From: Quercus robur
Taxonomy: Eukaryota > Streptophyta > Magnoliopsida > Fagales > Fagaceae
Assembly: GCF_932294415.1 (NCBI RefSeq)
Contig: NC_065536.1
Location: forward strand, 39,764,354-39,828,353
DNA: 64,000 nucleotides
Reading direction: 5' to 3'
The position numbers and the translations under genes were made by a program. This document shows positions 1-11,638 of this stretch, in pieces. The notes below the pieces were generated by a model, which saw nothing but the letters and a program-made list of their open reading frames with translations, was not told the DNA's origin and did no database searches. Every line of letters begins with the position of its first letter. Position 1 is the first letter of the stretch.

Positions 1-941
1 TTTTGTTTCTGAACACTAAACCCAATTCGTATGGTATAGTCATTGTACAATTTATATGCTTCATCCTTACTATGCACCACCATTCCAAGCATAGGGATGT
101 TTTTGGCAAAATAAATGCCTATGTAAGCTGACGACCCTGAGGAGCCGTCGGCTCCGGAAAGATGGACAGACCTTTCAAGTGACGGGCATCTCTCTCTCTA
201 GGAACCGACGGGTGCGACCCCTGCACTGACCAACGGAGACCTTTGAAGCAATAGACGACCTTAGACCAATGGAAGAAAAAGTTGATGGGTCCAGCGTGGC
301 CTTGCGTGATCCTCACGATTACTCATATAAGGAAATATCTTGCGTAACACACACGAAAACTCACTACTGATCCATATCTCCCTCATATGGAAAGACACCC
401 AAAAATCTTGGAAACTCTAAGTATCAAATCTCCCCTACTAGGACAGATCCCTACTTTGAAGGGATCCTAATTCGCCACTCATCACTATATAAACACCAGA
501 CCTCCTCTTTTCTCAGATACACAGAAAATCCCTAACTCTCTCACTATGGAGTTCTTAGAGATTTCTCATTCGTTAACTTGACTTTCGGAGGGTTCTTGGC
601 CGGTACCACACTGGTGCCTTTTGTTTAGGCATTGTGTTTTTATTCCACAGGTACTCATTGGCGTGACTTGGAGCCTACAACTTACTGACGATTTTAGCAC
701 ATCATCAGTTTCAATATCTTCAACACCTTCCTCATTGACTTGAATATCTATGATTAAAAACAGCACAACATTCAAATGCATCAGCAACAGCAACATTCAA
801 TTTCAAAAAAAAAAAAAAAAAAATTTCTGAGCAGAACATATAGAAGGCACTGTATTATCAACTACATAGAGACAGAATAGAGCAAGAAAATAATACTTTG
901 AAGAGTGAAATGAGACTTTGTAACATACCTTGATCAGTCAT
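1..941 (-). pseudogene. FAR1/FHY3-related gene, N-terminal part, interrupted by an LTR
   Basis: Read on the minus strand, a short first exon (941-929, coding MTDQ) ends at a GTATGT donor. It joins in phase to an acidic exon that starts at 747 after an ATAG acceptor and reads DIQVNEEGVEDIET. That exon is cut at 708 by an LTR. Beyond the LTR, at about 113-1, the strand reads PMLGMVVHSKDEAYKLYNDY followed by TIRIGFSVQK. This resembles the start of the FAR1 DNA-binding domain (an E/D-A-Y-x-x-Y ... R-x-G-F-S-V pattern). Family members are transcription factors derived from MULE transposases. The gene runs off the window on the left. I call it broken because the LTR lies inside the reading frame and I see no splice sites that would remove it. 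The FAR1 assignment rests on about 40 residues. A domesticated gene and a MULE of the Jittery type cannot be told apart here. Confidence 0.55.
122..707 (+). mobile_element. Solo LTR of a Ty3/gypsy element
   Basis: The segment starts TGTAAGCTGACG and ends ACATCATCA. It has a TATA box (TATATAA, 486-492) and a core near 570-640 with TTCGGAGGGT and GGCCGGTACCACAC. The same core is present in the 2258-2852 and 24204-24797 LTRs, so this is a related family in the opposite orientation. No internal coding region follows, so it is a solo LTR. I could not find a clean 5-bp target duplication, so the boundaries are good to a few bases only. Confidence 0.65.
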
Positions 942-1752
942 GGTTAGTTGTAACGGTAAGCATTAGATTCCGGCAACCACTTCAGTCATAGGGGAAAAGA
1001 GGGAAACAAGCCTAAACAAGTTAGACCCAAGAACAAAGTTAGTTCAAAATCTCATAGAGCTTGTTCATGCAAAGAAAAATTTCTTCAATGATGCAGGGAG
1101 GGAGAGAGAAGAGAGTTGGGCGATTTGGAAATTTTTGGGTTTTAGAATTTTTGGTGAAGCGGCTAAGTAGAATTAGAAGTGAAAGTGTATTTCAGTATTT
1201 GTTTTTAAAAGGCTGGAGTATTGCAGCAGGTGTGGTCGCTAACTCAACTTTTGTTTTAATACGTGGCTGCTTTCTATTGGTACATATCACTAGGAGGACC
1301 ACGTCACTCCTCCATCGGGGAGGAGCAAATAATTTCTCACGTGGGTAATACATAAAAAAAAATATAAAAAAAAAAAAAAATTGTCCCCAACTCTAAACTT
1401 TTTTCCCCCAAAGTTTTTTAGCCTTTTATAAAAAATAAAAAATAAAATAGTTGAGTCCAAAAATCTTCTTAAAGGAAAAAAAAAAGTTTAAACTATTTTT
1501 TTTTTTTTTTGGGTAGAAAAGAGCACATCATAAAATAGCTACAAGTAACAATTCTATTGCAACAAACTCCTTCCTCATCTAGGGTTAGAAATTTTTCCAC
1601 CTTAGGCAATGGATCATTAAAAAAAAGAAGTTATAGTATTAGAGTTTCCAAGTTTAGATAAAACATCCACACAAACAATTGGCTTCTTTGAATGTGTGTT
1701 TAGGCGGGGGAAGGTGGGAAGAGGTTTCAAAGATAGGTTAGTCGAGCTACTA
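942..1752. other. AT-rich flank upstream of the FAR1-like gene
   Basis: This lies upstream of the minus-strand start codon at 941, so it would hold the 5' UTR and promoter of the FAR1-like gene. It contains homopolymer runs (A-rich at 1360-1380, T-rich at 1497-1511) and no convincing coding region. The open frame at 1061-1348 has no codon pattern or homology I recognise. Confidence 0.4.
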
Positions 1753-1803
1753 TTCATTAGGACTTTTTTTTTTTTTTTTTGAGAAACCTGTTCGTTAGGA
1801 CTT
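1753..1803 (-). mobile_element. Micro LINE insertion: poly(A) tail plus a few bases, with target duplication
   Basis: A T run (minus-strand poly(A)) followed by GAGAAACC occupies about 1766-1790. It is bracketed by TTCATTAGGACTT (1753-1765) and TTCGTTAGGACTT (1791-1803), which differ at one base. This is the signature of an extremely 5'-truncated target-primed insertion. The same T-run plus GAGAAACC begins the larger LINE fragment at 48961. Confidence 0.6.
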
Positions 1804-2129
1804 AAGTTTGAATATAATGATAATTTTGTAGATAAACACATTGATATGAATACAAATCACTTTATACTTCATCAATCATAATTTTTCATGTATTCTTTTT
1901 TACTTATAAAATAAAACCAAATTTTAAATTAGGAAAAAAAATTTAAGACATGTTATAACATAATTTTTTTTTGAATATTTTATATCTCATTAGTTACACT
2001 GGAGGAGGAGGGATTTGGAACCTAAATATCATAAACAACCCAAGAGATGGTGACCAATTAAGCTACAAGAATCTTGGCTATCATACTATAATTGAAACCT
2101 TTGGTATACTATCTCCTCTTTTGTAGATG
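1804..2129. other. AT-rich DNA without recognisable genes
   Basis: Low-complexity AT-rich sequence. I see no coding, tRNA or repeat signal that I can name. Confidence 0.3.
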
Positions 2130-2257
2130 CCTAGTGGTAAATCACCATTATTTATCCTCACATTTTCCAAGCAATATGAGTTTTTTCCCATAAGCATTTA
2201 AGTGCAAAATGTGAAGTTCATCACATCCTTATTCATTGTGTCCTAAACAACCATAGG
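2130..2257 (-). pseudogene. CCHC knuckle half of a LINE ORF1 (DUF4283 type), split by the outer gypsy element
   Basis: On the minus strand, starting at the target duplication, the frame reads YGCLGHNE, a stop, then GCDELHI. This is a decayed zinc knuckle (C-x2-H..C spacing). The matching DUF4283 half lies on the other side of the outer element at 24803-25290, so the two pieces were contiguous before that insertion. The first cysteine position and the frame are damaged. Established knowledge: DUF4283 followed by zf-CCHC_4 is the usual layout of ORF1 in many plant L1 LINEs. Confidence 0.5.
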
Positions 2258-2852
2258 TGATGATGCCAAAAAATCAATAGTGAGCTACACAACCCTCACG
2301 TGCTTGAAACAACGCCTGCACAACACAAAAAGAGAAGACCTCGCAGAGAGCACTGGTGTGGTGCCAAGCAAATACCCTCCGAAGGTCAAGTTAGAATTTC
2401 TCACAACTCTAGAGTGCCAAAGCGGGTAAATTATACGTAACTTGGTTAATAAGGGTATTGGGGCTTTTATAGTAGTAGAGGATTAACATCTTTTCCTTGC
2501 TGTAAAAGTCTTTTCCTTATAGGAATCTTTGCAAAGTGTATATTGCGAAGTCCTTTCCTTGTAGGAGTCCTTTTGATCAACACTAAACGTGAAGCGCAAG
2601 ATATTTCCTTATATATGCAAACGTGGAGGTCAAGTTAAGCTTTGTGAGGGTCGTCAGCTCCACTTGATCTCTTCAGCTTTTCCGTCGTCAGCCACCCATG
2701 CCCTTTTCCTAAGGTCATCCCGTCAGCTCTAAGGCACGCTACGTGATCTTCTTAAGGTCGTCGCCTTCAATGGATCCCGATGGGCTTAACTGGGGTGTTG
2801 CTTTATACCTCTTCAAGGGCGAATACTATTACTACAATTTTTTCCCTTATCA
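2258..2852 (-). repeat. 3' LTR of outer gypsy element
   Basis: Matches 24204-24797 along its full length with scattered substitutions. ATAGG precedes it at 2253-2257. In the coding sense it is the downstream LTR. Confidence 0.9.
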
Positions 2853-2868
2853 GCTGCCCCCTACTCCA
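2853..2868 (-). other. Polypurine tract of outer gypsy element
   Basis: Directly inside the 3' LTR, the minus strand reads GGAGTAGGGGGCAGC. This purine-rich stretch is in the expected position for plus-strand priming. Confidence 0.6.
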
Positions 2869-2992
2869 TATCCTTGTTTGCTTAAACTGACGGGTTATGG
2901 AGTTAGACTTTCATTGCTCGGACACGTGGCACATTTTGGTTGGTTCCGCTTCTAGACGAGGGCGTTGCTTCGTCTTCCGTGCACTTTCCCCC

Positions 2993-3001
2993 TATATATA
3001 A
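2993..3001 (+). promoter_or_regulatory. TATA-like element upstream of the outer element's antisense ORF
   Basis: TATATATAA after a C-rich stretch, on the plus strand about 50 bases before the first antisense coding sequence. It could drive that ORF. This is inference from position only. Confidence 0.3.
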
Positions 3002-3047
3002 TTCGCCTCCTCCCCTTATTTCTCCTATTTCACCATTGCTAATTTCC

Positions 3048-3569
3048 AGAGAGGGGGTCATCAACAAGGTTAGGAAGAGTAATAAAAATTTACTGGACGC
3101 ATAAGCGCAGTATAAGGAGGCTCTCCGAACCCTAAATAGTGAGTTGAAGGAGGTAAAAGAAAAGTTAGGGGAGGCAAGTTGTGAGAAGGAGACGCTGCAG
3201 GAAGAGCTGTTGACCTTGTGCGGGGAGATGGAGAAGGCTGGGGCCGACGCTGTTACGGAATTCAAGGCGTCTTAATCATTCGTCAACTCTTGTGCTGAGT
3301 ATTATGGTACTGGGTTTGAGGACTACCTTAAACAGGTTGTGCTCTCCTTCCTAGACTTGGATCTATCCGGGATTACCATGGATGCCCCCATCTCGTCGAC
3401 CCCTGCTGGTGACGTCGTTGTTGATAAGAGTGACGACTCTACTGAACTAGATCTCCCACCCAAGGATGATGGCGTCGTCCTTGCTCAACCTGCTGCGAAT
3501 CCTCCCGTCGCCACTTCCAACCCCTCCATCGAGCTCTTAGACGTGGAAAACCCTTCTGTTCATGATAAA
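3048..3569 (+). pseudogene. Antisense ORF of outer gypsy element, main surviving part
   Basis: One plus-strand frame (3066 onward) first reads a coiled-coil type segment (LNSELKEVKEKLGEASCEKE). It continues into CAEYYGTGFEDYLKQVVLSF and then an acidic, proline-rich tail from MDAPISSTPAGD. Two in-frame TAA codons (3102-3104 and 3273-3275) break it. The frame runs into the 5-bp target site of the inner element at 3570-3574 and resumes at 17415-17456. It lies opposite in sense to gag-pol, between integrase and 3' LTR. Tat-type gypsy elements of plants are known to carry extra ORFs there. No N-terminal domain is left and I cannot assign a function. Confidence 0.55.
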
Positions 3570-3574
3570 GACAA

Positions 3575-4857
3575 TGTGAGAGTGCCTTTTTCCGTAACAC
3601 TTAGGCCTAAGGATCTCGGGCCGAATAGTTGTAGTTTGGTGGACCAGGCTTTAATTCACTGCAGCTAACAGACTGTTTAAGAATCAAGTAGTGCATAGGG
3701 CATACTTCCTACAATACATATAAACTAACAAACAAGCATGTTTGTATTGAACGACAAATCAAAACAGCAAAGTAAATGCAGAGAACAAAATAATAAAAGC
3801 ACAAAGCAATGTTTTAGAGATCCTTAAATCAGTGGAAAGTATTTTATTGAATTTTTCTTTATTATGATTACAGTACGCTCACTAAGACGTGATACAAAGT
3901 TCAAGCAAGCTCAAAAATTACAGTCTTGAATGGTTATTCTAACCTTCAAGACTTGCAAAGTTTGATTCTTTTTGAATCTCAGTATGTGCTATAGTGGCTT
4001 TTCTAGGATATTGGGAAGTAGCGTTACTAATTTTCCCTGAGTTTTCTCTTCTTTTAAGAATTTTATCAATAGTTCTTTCATTCCTAAATTCTCTCTGCCC
4101 TTCTTCGCAATCCTTCCCCCCTTTTTATAGTGATATTCTAAAGTCCCAAGGGAACCATTAGTTCCTCTATTTTGTCCTTTGGTCAACAGGGCATGTATTG
4201 TGCCCATCGCTCAGCAGGTTCTGTTTTCCTATTCTTCATCCTTTCCTTCCTTTAGTTTTGATTTCTTTGAAAGTCTATGACTGACTACCTATTTCGGAAC
4301 ATGCTGAGGTCACACCTTTCTTGATCCCACTTTTGGCAGCTCTTCTTCTTTATCTTTTTTTCTCAAATGGGCGGAATCACATTCTGCCAGTTTGAAAGTC
4401 TTCCGCTGCTATTCCCTTTTTTATACTTCTTCATTCTGGTTCCCCAAGGCGCTTCCCACATGCGCCATGAGTGGTCGTTGATTCTTTCCTCTTTTCTTGC
4501 TGGGTCATTTGGCGCTTGAGAGGGACGTGGCTTCCCCTCTGTTTCTTGTGTTTCTTTTTTTGTCCTTTCCTTTCGAACTGTCTTAATCTTTTGTTGACTG
4601 TGCTTACACGCCTAAGAGGATCTGAGCCTTTTGGTGGTCTCTGAGGATCCCGACTCAACTTTCTTCTTTAATCCTCTGATATGGGCTTCTTTTCCTTTTC
4701 TTTCTTCTTTTCTCATAAGCTTCTGGGCTTCCCTTTTTCCTTTTTGATGCTTCTTTTGGGCTTCAAGCCTCTTGGGCCTGCCATTTCTTCTCTTTCGTGG
4801 CCCCTTGCACTTATTCCTTTGGGCTTGGGTACTGTGGTTTTTTTTTAGACCTCAACA
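3575..4857 (-). repeat. 3' LTR of inner gypsy element
   Basis: 1283 bp, homologous to 16164-17414. It is about 32 bp longer than the other LTR because of an extra segment near 4730-4765 between GGGCTT repeats. Other differences are mostly transitions. GACAA abuts it at 3570-3574. Confidence 0.92.
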
Positions 4858-4875
4858 TTTAGCCCCCCGAGCTTG
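4858..4875 (-). other. Polypurine tract of inner gypsy element
   Basis: The minus strand reads AGCTCGGGGGGCTAAA directly before TGTTGAGG, the first bases of the 3' LTR. This matches the usual position of a plant LTR-element polypurine tract. Confidence 0.65.
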
Positions 4876-5377
4876 TGGGTTGCCTGAAGCCCACGCGTGA
4901 GTAATTCAGGGTTTCTTAGATTCTGTAGGATCTTCTTTTAATTACCTCTGAGTTCCCTTCTTTCTTACTCAAGATCCGGGCCTTTCTTGCTGCCTTTTTT
5001 TTTTGGTTATCTTAGTCTTTTCTGTGTGTCATGTTCCCTCATTTTACAATTTCCCTTTTGCACGGGACGTGGCAGCTGAGCATTTGGAGTAAAATTTCCT
5101 TTACCCACATTTTTCGTTCCCTGTAACTTCCATTAATAACTGCTAATTAATCTCTTCTTCAAAATTAATTTTTTTTGGCAACTGGCGCATCTTTCCATAC
5201 ACTGTCTTCTCCAACTGCCCTTTGCGCTTTTATTGCGGTCGTTTCACATTATCTCTTTGCTTCCCTGAGTATTTCATTCTTAGGTCTCTTTTCTCTTTTA
5301 TCAGACAGTCTGTTATTCCCGTCTTCCCTTTTCCATTCTTCCAATCCCCTTTTCTTCTCATTATTTCCATTGTTTCA

Positions 5378-8300
5378 ATGGCTTCTTCTTCTTCCGGAAA
5401 AAGAAGAGAGCGCACCCCAAGCCCTTCTAAGGGCGAAGGTTCTTCTGGTTCTGCTCCGAGTGAATCTCATGAAGTCATTGAGCGTCCGGCTTTTCCTTTA
5501 TAAGACCTCTGGTACTCTCCCAGTCTATTTTTTCCTCAGGTGTCTCATGGCGAGGCTCCTCCGTCCCCTCATGCTTGGATGTTTTCTGGTCAGGCGGGTT
5601 TTGCTGGTTCCGCCCAGGTTCCAGACCCTAGAGAGATTTTTGACCTTCAGATTAAGCAAGGACTTCGAGAGGCGGTGCCTATCTTTTTTGATTTTTTTTC
5701 GGGGAAAATCCAAGGTTGGCCCATTTGGGTAGATAAGGAACTATCCGATGGGGAGTTCGTGGGTCGCCTGGAGCGCGCTGGTATCCTAAAAGCAGTGGCG
5801 ATTTCTAGAAATCTCGAGGGTTTCAAAGACGCCAAGGGGCTCAGGCATCTGGTACGCCGTTGGTGCCCTTCTCTTCATACTTTTTTCTTTTTTGTTGGTG
5901 AGTTGACAATTACCCTAGAGGATGTGGTTAATAACTTCCTTCTCCCGGTATTTGGTGATGAGAGTCCTTTTGATATTAGCCTTTCTGAATAGGATCTTGT
6001 GGTGGAAGATAAGTTGTTTAGCCATTTTGGTGGTCGCACTTCCTCTCCTGGCGGTAAGCCGGCCAGAATGGGGAGATGGGTCATGACCCTTTCCCATGAG
6101 AAGAATAAAGAAGTTAGGTGGGCTGGTTTCCTAGCATTCTGGCTTAGCAAATTTCTGTTCAGTGAGTTCCCTGGGTACAGGATTAAGTCTTCCTTCTTTC
6201 CGTTAGCGATTAAGTTGGCTCGAGGCACTCAATACCCTGTAGCCCCTCTATTTTTAGGCCATGTTTATTCTCAATTGGATTAGCTTCATGGAGATGAGGC
6301 CGAGGGTGACTCTTGTTATGTGATTACTTCATCCCTTCACTGTGCTATTCTTCAGATTTTCATGTGGGACCGTTCTTCAGCCACTTTGGCTAAGTGTAGG
6401 AATTTGAAGTTTGTGAAGGATAAATTCCAAGGATCCCCCGATATAGTGAAGGGTCTTTGTGGTAATTTGACTAATACTTTCCCCATTATCTTTCGTTGGA
6501 TTAGTTTGAAAGGTGGTGGCCTCAACCTTGTTGAGCTATTTGATCAAGCAGGAAATTTACGTTGGAGATCTCTTCGTGAGTTTGGTCCTGGCTTTGCCTG
6601 CGACTCTGTGTTGTCTTCCTTTTTAACTTCTACAGGTAATACTTTTGATCTGCGTCGTGGTGATGAGGGCAGTTTGGCTTATCTTGCTTGCATTAGCCCT
6701 TCTTGGCTTCCTGTGCCTTCTTTGAGTGGCCCAAGATATACCCATTATTCATCACACCAGGTGCTTCGGCAGTTCAGTTTTGACCAGGATATTCCCCCAA
6801 TTTTTAAGGATATTGTGCCGTCTCTCCCTTCTTTGGATCCTTTCTTGAGGTTGCAGGCTTTCTCCTATTGGTTACGAAGGAGCCCCCAGTTTACAGTGCC
6901 TAACTCCCAGAAAGGAGTTTTTACTTCTAACGGCTATACTGGTTACTGGAGGAGAATACATAAGTCTTTTGTTGATTATGTTGGCTCTGGTACAGTTAGG
7001 GAAACCCCTAATCTTAGTATTTCCTCTGCTCCAACATACAACAGACGCTTATCCCTGCCCACTGCTGGGATTGTTTCCGCTGCCATAAGTAGTAAGACGG
7101 GGTTTGCAGAATGGCATGCCTCCAGGGGAGGTTGGGTGACATATGCACAAGATTTTCCCGGAACTTGGTTGGGTTGCGGTCTTATTATTGGTACTTCCTC
7201 CGGGGTACCAATTAAGAAAGGTGCAGTGGAGACAATAGGTGTTGCTACCCTTGCGGGTAAAGGCAAGGAGGTTAGGCCGGAAAAGAAGAAAACAATTGAT
7301 GTTGAGGAAAGTACAGAAGGCGTGAAGGCTGGTCCCGAGGCGAAAAGGAGAAAGACTGGGAAATCTCAGACACATTTGGTATCTCAGGAAGACAAGGAAG
7401 TCGGGCAACCTTTGGCTTCAAGGACCCAGAAGAAGACCAAGGTAGAGTCTTCTTTTTCCCAGGTTCCTGTGACTTCTTCAGTTCATGGTCCTTTAGGATC
7501 CTCTGATTTTGTATCCCAGCCCCCCTTAGGACCCTCTGGGCGTACTCGTAGTAAGCAAAAGATCTCCAAAGAATCTGTAGAGAGGGAGAGAAGGGCAAGA
7601 CCTCTTTCCTTCTTCTCTCTTTTTCATTTGTTAATATTGTTGCAGTTACTTCCTCTCTTTTTTAGCTAATGAGCGATTGTTTCCATTGCAGTCCAAACGC
7701 AAGCTGGACTTCAAGAAGGGCAAAAGTCAGTCGTCCGGTGATGATGTGGTATGGATTTTCCTTGTTCATGCCTCTCTGCTTGCTCTGGTACTGTGTTGCT
7801 TGTATCACCCTGTTGTCTTCACTTATTAATGTTTGCCTTTCCCCTTCTTTCTTTTTTAGGTGGAGGTGTCCCCTCCTATGGCTGGTAGAGTTCTAGAGGA
7901 AGAAACGGTTACAGCCCTTTCTATTGCATTTCCCGTTATGGAGGAGGAGCCCTCTAGTGGTGGTATGGCTAAGGAGACCGGGCAACCGATGCAGGTGTCC
8001 AAACTACTCAGGATCCCGAAGCTTCCAAGATCCCTGCATCTCAAAGTCCTCAACTTGAGCGAACTCCCAGTCCCATCAGAACCATGTTTCCCCAAACATT
8101 GTCAAGTAAAGAGACTTTGGGAGGCACATCTTTATCCAAACAAACAGGTGAGCCGTATTTCCCTTTAAAATAGTATTTCGTCTCTATTTCTTTTTTTGTT
8201 CCCCTTTTTTCTCCACTCTCCCCTTTTTTTTTTGAGTTTCTTCTTTCCTTTCTCCTTTTCAAGCCAATGTGAGGTCTGTTCCCAGTGTTGCCTCCTCCTT

Positions 8301-9365
8301 GGAATCAGAAAATTCAAAAGGTGAGTGTAGATTATTCCCACTGTGTTTCCTTTTTCTTCCTTTCTTTCCCTACACCCTTTTCTTTTTCTTCTTCCATGGC
8401 AAAGTCCCCTGCATCTCTTCCTTCCTTTAGCCGTTTCGCCACAGTTTCCTCACCCTTTCTTCAACTTGCTTTATGTCCTTTCCCAGAATCTTCAAAGAAA
8501 TCAGAGGAGCAGGAGGAAGAGGCTCTGCCTCAAGAAGCTGGTATTGGTTTGCTCTCCTTTTTTCTTGTCACTCCTCCCTTTTTTTTTTTTTTTTTTTTTT
8601 TAAGACTAAATCTGTTCTTCCTTTCTCTTTTTTTTTTTTGCGAGTGTTGATACAGGCGTTAGAGATTCTGAGCCTGCTATTCCTGAGGGAGTTGTGAGAT
8701 CTGTTCAAATTGCTGATCTTCAGACAAAACAAAAGGCTGCAAGTTTTCCAGTTTCTGCAGGCGGGGACACAGTGATGGGAGATGTTCCAGGAGTGGCTGC
8801 CTCAGATCTTGATTCAAGGCTTTCTTCCTTCTTAGCTCGTTTTGATCTTATAGAGTTCAACAGCCTTCCCGCCAGCCACTTTTATTCTTTTGGGTCTTCT
8901 TATGGCAGCTTCCTGCACTTCTTTGTGCCTGTTAAAGGTCTGCCGCTGTTAGAAAGTTTGCTCAAGAGTCATGGAGATTTCACCAGCGATTTTAGGGGAG
9001 GTGGTTTTTTTGGTAATATTTTGATGGAATTGCTATGTGCTGTGCTGGTTTCGTTGAGAGATTCTTCTGTGGACTCTTTATCTGAAGAAAAGCTTTTGGA
9101 ATGGAGAGGGGTGGTCCAAGACCTTCTAGAGGCCAAGTTCAATCTGTCCTTTTTGCTGGATCATTTGCGCCTATTGACCCGCATGCTGTTTCAGAGGCAA
9201 ACCTCCAAGAGCATAGATGCTGAGATTGCTGTTGCTGAGGAAACTTTGGCTCGTGCTCACAAAGCTTTGCAAGATTTGAAGGTTAAAAGGCAGAAAATTC
9301 TTTCTTCTTCAACTGTGCCTGTCATTCCTCCAGATGGCTCCTTATTAGCCGGCCTCATTTCTTAG
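5378..9365 (+). pseudogene. Plant mobile domain (PMD) gene carried antisense inside the inner gypsy element
   Basis: The start is ATG 5378 (MASSSSGKRRERTPSPSKGE). One frame continues to about 7590 through GLREAVPIFFDFFSGKIQGW, LHTFFFFVGELTITLEDVVN and NFLLPVFGDESPF. This is the plant mobile domain (aminotransferase-like) pattern known from MAIN/MAIL1 proteins and their mobile copies. In-frame stops are TAA 5501, TAG 5990 and TAG 6281, each at a place where Gln fits. Downstream exons fit GT-AG rules: 7692-7748, 7860-8147, 8265-8320, 8487-8540 and 8656-9365. The last three junctions share phase 1. The exon 1 donor is unclear (possibly a GC donor near 7588), and exon 3 shifts frame near 7995. 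The last exon ends in a coiled-coil-like segment (SIDAEIAVAEETLARAHKAL). Retained introns fit an antisense gene, because they cannot be removed from the element's sense RNA. The role in the element is unknown. Confidence 0.75.
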
Positions 9366-10207
9366 CTTTTTCTTCTCCCTTTTTAGATCCGTATAAACAA
9401 TTTGGGGTTGTATAAGTTTCTATTTTTGTTTTGAACATTGCTCTTTTTTTTTTTTTTTTTTTAGCTCTGTGTTTGTGTTTCAAGACTGCTCCTAATTTCT
9501 TTTAATAGCATGTAGATTTGCTTTTCTCTTTGATACATTGTTCTTTTTTTTTTTTGATACATGGCTTTTCTCTTTTCTTTCCTGAGTCCTGGACCATGGT
9601 TCCTACAAGCTTCACTGTAGGTCCTGGACCGGGTACCCAATGGTTACTTTGTTGTGCAAGTACTGAATTGTGTACACTGGGTATCTTTTCCCCCTTTTTT
9701 TTGTATATATATATATATATATTTTTTTTTTTTTAGATACGGTCCCAGTTCATGAACTTGACAAGTCCCCCTTTTTGTCAAGTGCTAGGCTAGGTATCTT
9801 GGGCACTTTACTTTTGCCTGTGATCCTAGACCTATGCGCTTGAAACTGTCTGTGGGGTATTTGGAATCATCTGTGAGGTGGATCCTGGGTCATGTGTAAA
9901 AGGGTATTATATATACCTTTTTTTTTTTTTACCCAGATATACTCTCTTAATTCTGTCCAAACCTGGACTTTGCAATATTTAAAACTCAAAGATTGAAGGA
10001 AAGAGGAACTTCATTAAAATATGGTCATCATTTAAGGAACATAGAAAAATCATTTAATATAGTACGGACCACAGAGTGTCAATCTACCATAGGTTCCTAA
10101 ACAAAATCATTTAGACAAGAATTCATGACAAAAGCTAAGAAAACGATAAAAGAAAAAAAAACACTTAGCGGGTCTTGAAGTCAGCAAAAGGATCCTGGCA
10201 TGCTGAG
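9366..10207. other. Spacer between antisense PMD gene and integrase
   Basis: T-rich runs (9447-9463, 9544-9555, 9721-9734) and a short AT dinucleotide tract (9704-9722). It separates the convergent ends of the plus-strand PMD gene and the minus-strand pol. The motif GTCCTGGACC occurs twice (9586, 9630). No coding signal. Confidence 0.4.
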
Positions 10208-10219
10208 ATTCCTTCTTCC

Positions 10220-11599
10220 TTATGCATAGTATTGTTTCAGCCATTTCCCGTTTATGGGTTCTGTTAGGACTGTCCCATCTTTTTTTGTAAGGTGGTAATA
10301 CCCACTTTCATGGGTTGTCCTGATGATGTAGGGTCCTTCCCATTTTGGGGTGAATTTGGAGGGCCCTGGTAGGTTCCTCCTTACGTGTTCCGTCATCCTT
10401 AGTACCAATTGCCCTTCAGTGAAAGTCCTTGGGCGTACTGCTTATGCATATGCTCTAGTCATTCTTTGCTAGTACCTTTGGCTTCTTTTCTTGGCTAGTC
10501 CTCTTTCTTCTTCTACCCCTTCCAGATCTGACAATCTCCTTTCATTGTTTGCGTCCTCATTTTCTTCTTGGCTTTCTTCAAGAACCACCCTTGGTATAGG
10601 AATAACTAATTTCACAGGGCTATTAGCTTTCGTTCCATAGACTAGGGAAAATGACGAGAATCCTGTGGCTGTCTTTACAGAGCTCCTACATGTCTAGAGT
10701 ACATCTGCCAAATGATCACTCTATTTCCCTCCATATTCATGCTTCATCTTTTTAAGGATCTTCAACATCACCCTATTGGTGGCCTCAGCTTGACCGTTTC
10801 CTTGTGGGTAGTATGGGGTAGACCCCCCATGTTTGATGTGATATGCCTCAGTTAACCCCTTCATGTCTTTGTTTATGAATAGGGTCCCGTTGTCACTAAT
10901 CAATCTTTTGGGGATCTCGAACCTTGTAATGATGTGGTCTCGAATAAAGTTTGCTACTGCTGCTCCAGTAGCTTTTTTCAAAGGGATGGCCTCTACCTAT
11001 TTTGTAAAGTACTCGGTGGCTGCCAAGATCCATATGTAACCGTTGGATAGAGGGTTTATAGGCCCTATGAGATTGAGCCCCCAAGTGTGAAAAGGTCATG
11101 GTGTCGTCATATCCTGTAAAACATTTGGGTGAGTGTGAATCACATCTCTCAGGACTTGGCAGGCGTGGCAGGTTTTGACTAGCTCCTCAGAGTCCTTTTT
11201 CATCGTTGGCCAGTAATATCCCAACAATAATAATTGCTTATAGAGCCTTCTTTTTCCCGGGTGACTCCCACAATCACCGGAATGAACTTCCTTGACTACT
11301 TCTCTAGCTTTCTTTGGCCCTAGGCACCTTAGGGGATCCCTACTGTATCCCTTTTTGAATAAGATACCGTTCTGCAAGAAATACCTGTCTGCAAGTTTCT
11401 TGAGCTGGCGGGCTAGTGTCCTGTTAGTTGGCAGGATCGCTTGAGCCAAATATTCTATGAAGGGAACTCGCCAATCTTCTATAACAAACACAGCATAACT
11501 TTCTTCCTTATCTATCGCCAGCTGACACTCCTGACATTTTTCCTGTATAGTTGCTGCCTCTTTATTCATATTTGGCCAGTAATATCCCATGCGTTGCAT
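10220..11599 (-). pseudogene. Integrase of inner gypsy element
   Basis: Inserts element cDNA into host DNA. In minus-strand order there is an HHCC zinc-binding region (HSGDCGSHPGKRRLYKQ ... CHACQV). Next are core fragments, including RLISDNGTLFINKDMKGLTE and STPYYPQGNGQAEATNRVML, which hold the second Asp and the catalytic Glu region of the D,D-35-E core. Last is a C-terminal strand-rich segment with FTPKWEGPYIIRTTHESGYY ending at the TAG near 10220. Coding moves between frames, with stops between 11099 and 10981 and between 10721 and 10408. It is inactive as it stands. Confidence 0.85.
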
Positions 11600-11638
11600 T
11601 CTTCTATATAGGCTGATCTTTTCTGTAATTCCATAGGC

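Noticed and set aside
5175..5732. Leu/Phe-rich 185-codon frame overlapping the PMD start
   Set aside because: A different frame from the PMD motif frame; the pyrimidine-rich leader makes it hydrophobic by composition.
7049..7598. Minus-strand frames opposite the PMD gene
   Set aside because: Shadows of the longer plus-strand frame, which has recognisable PMD blocks.
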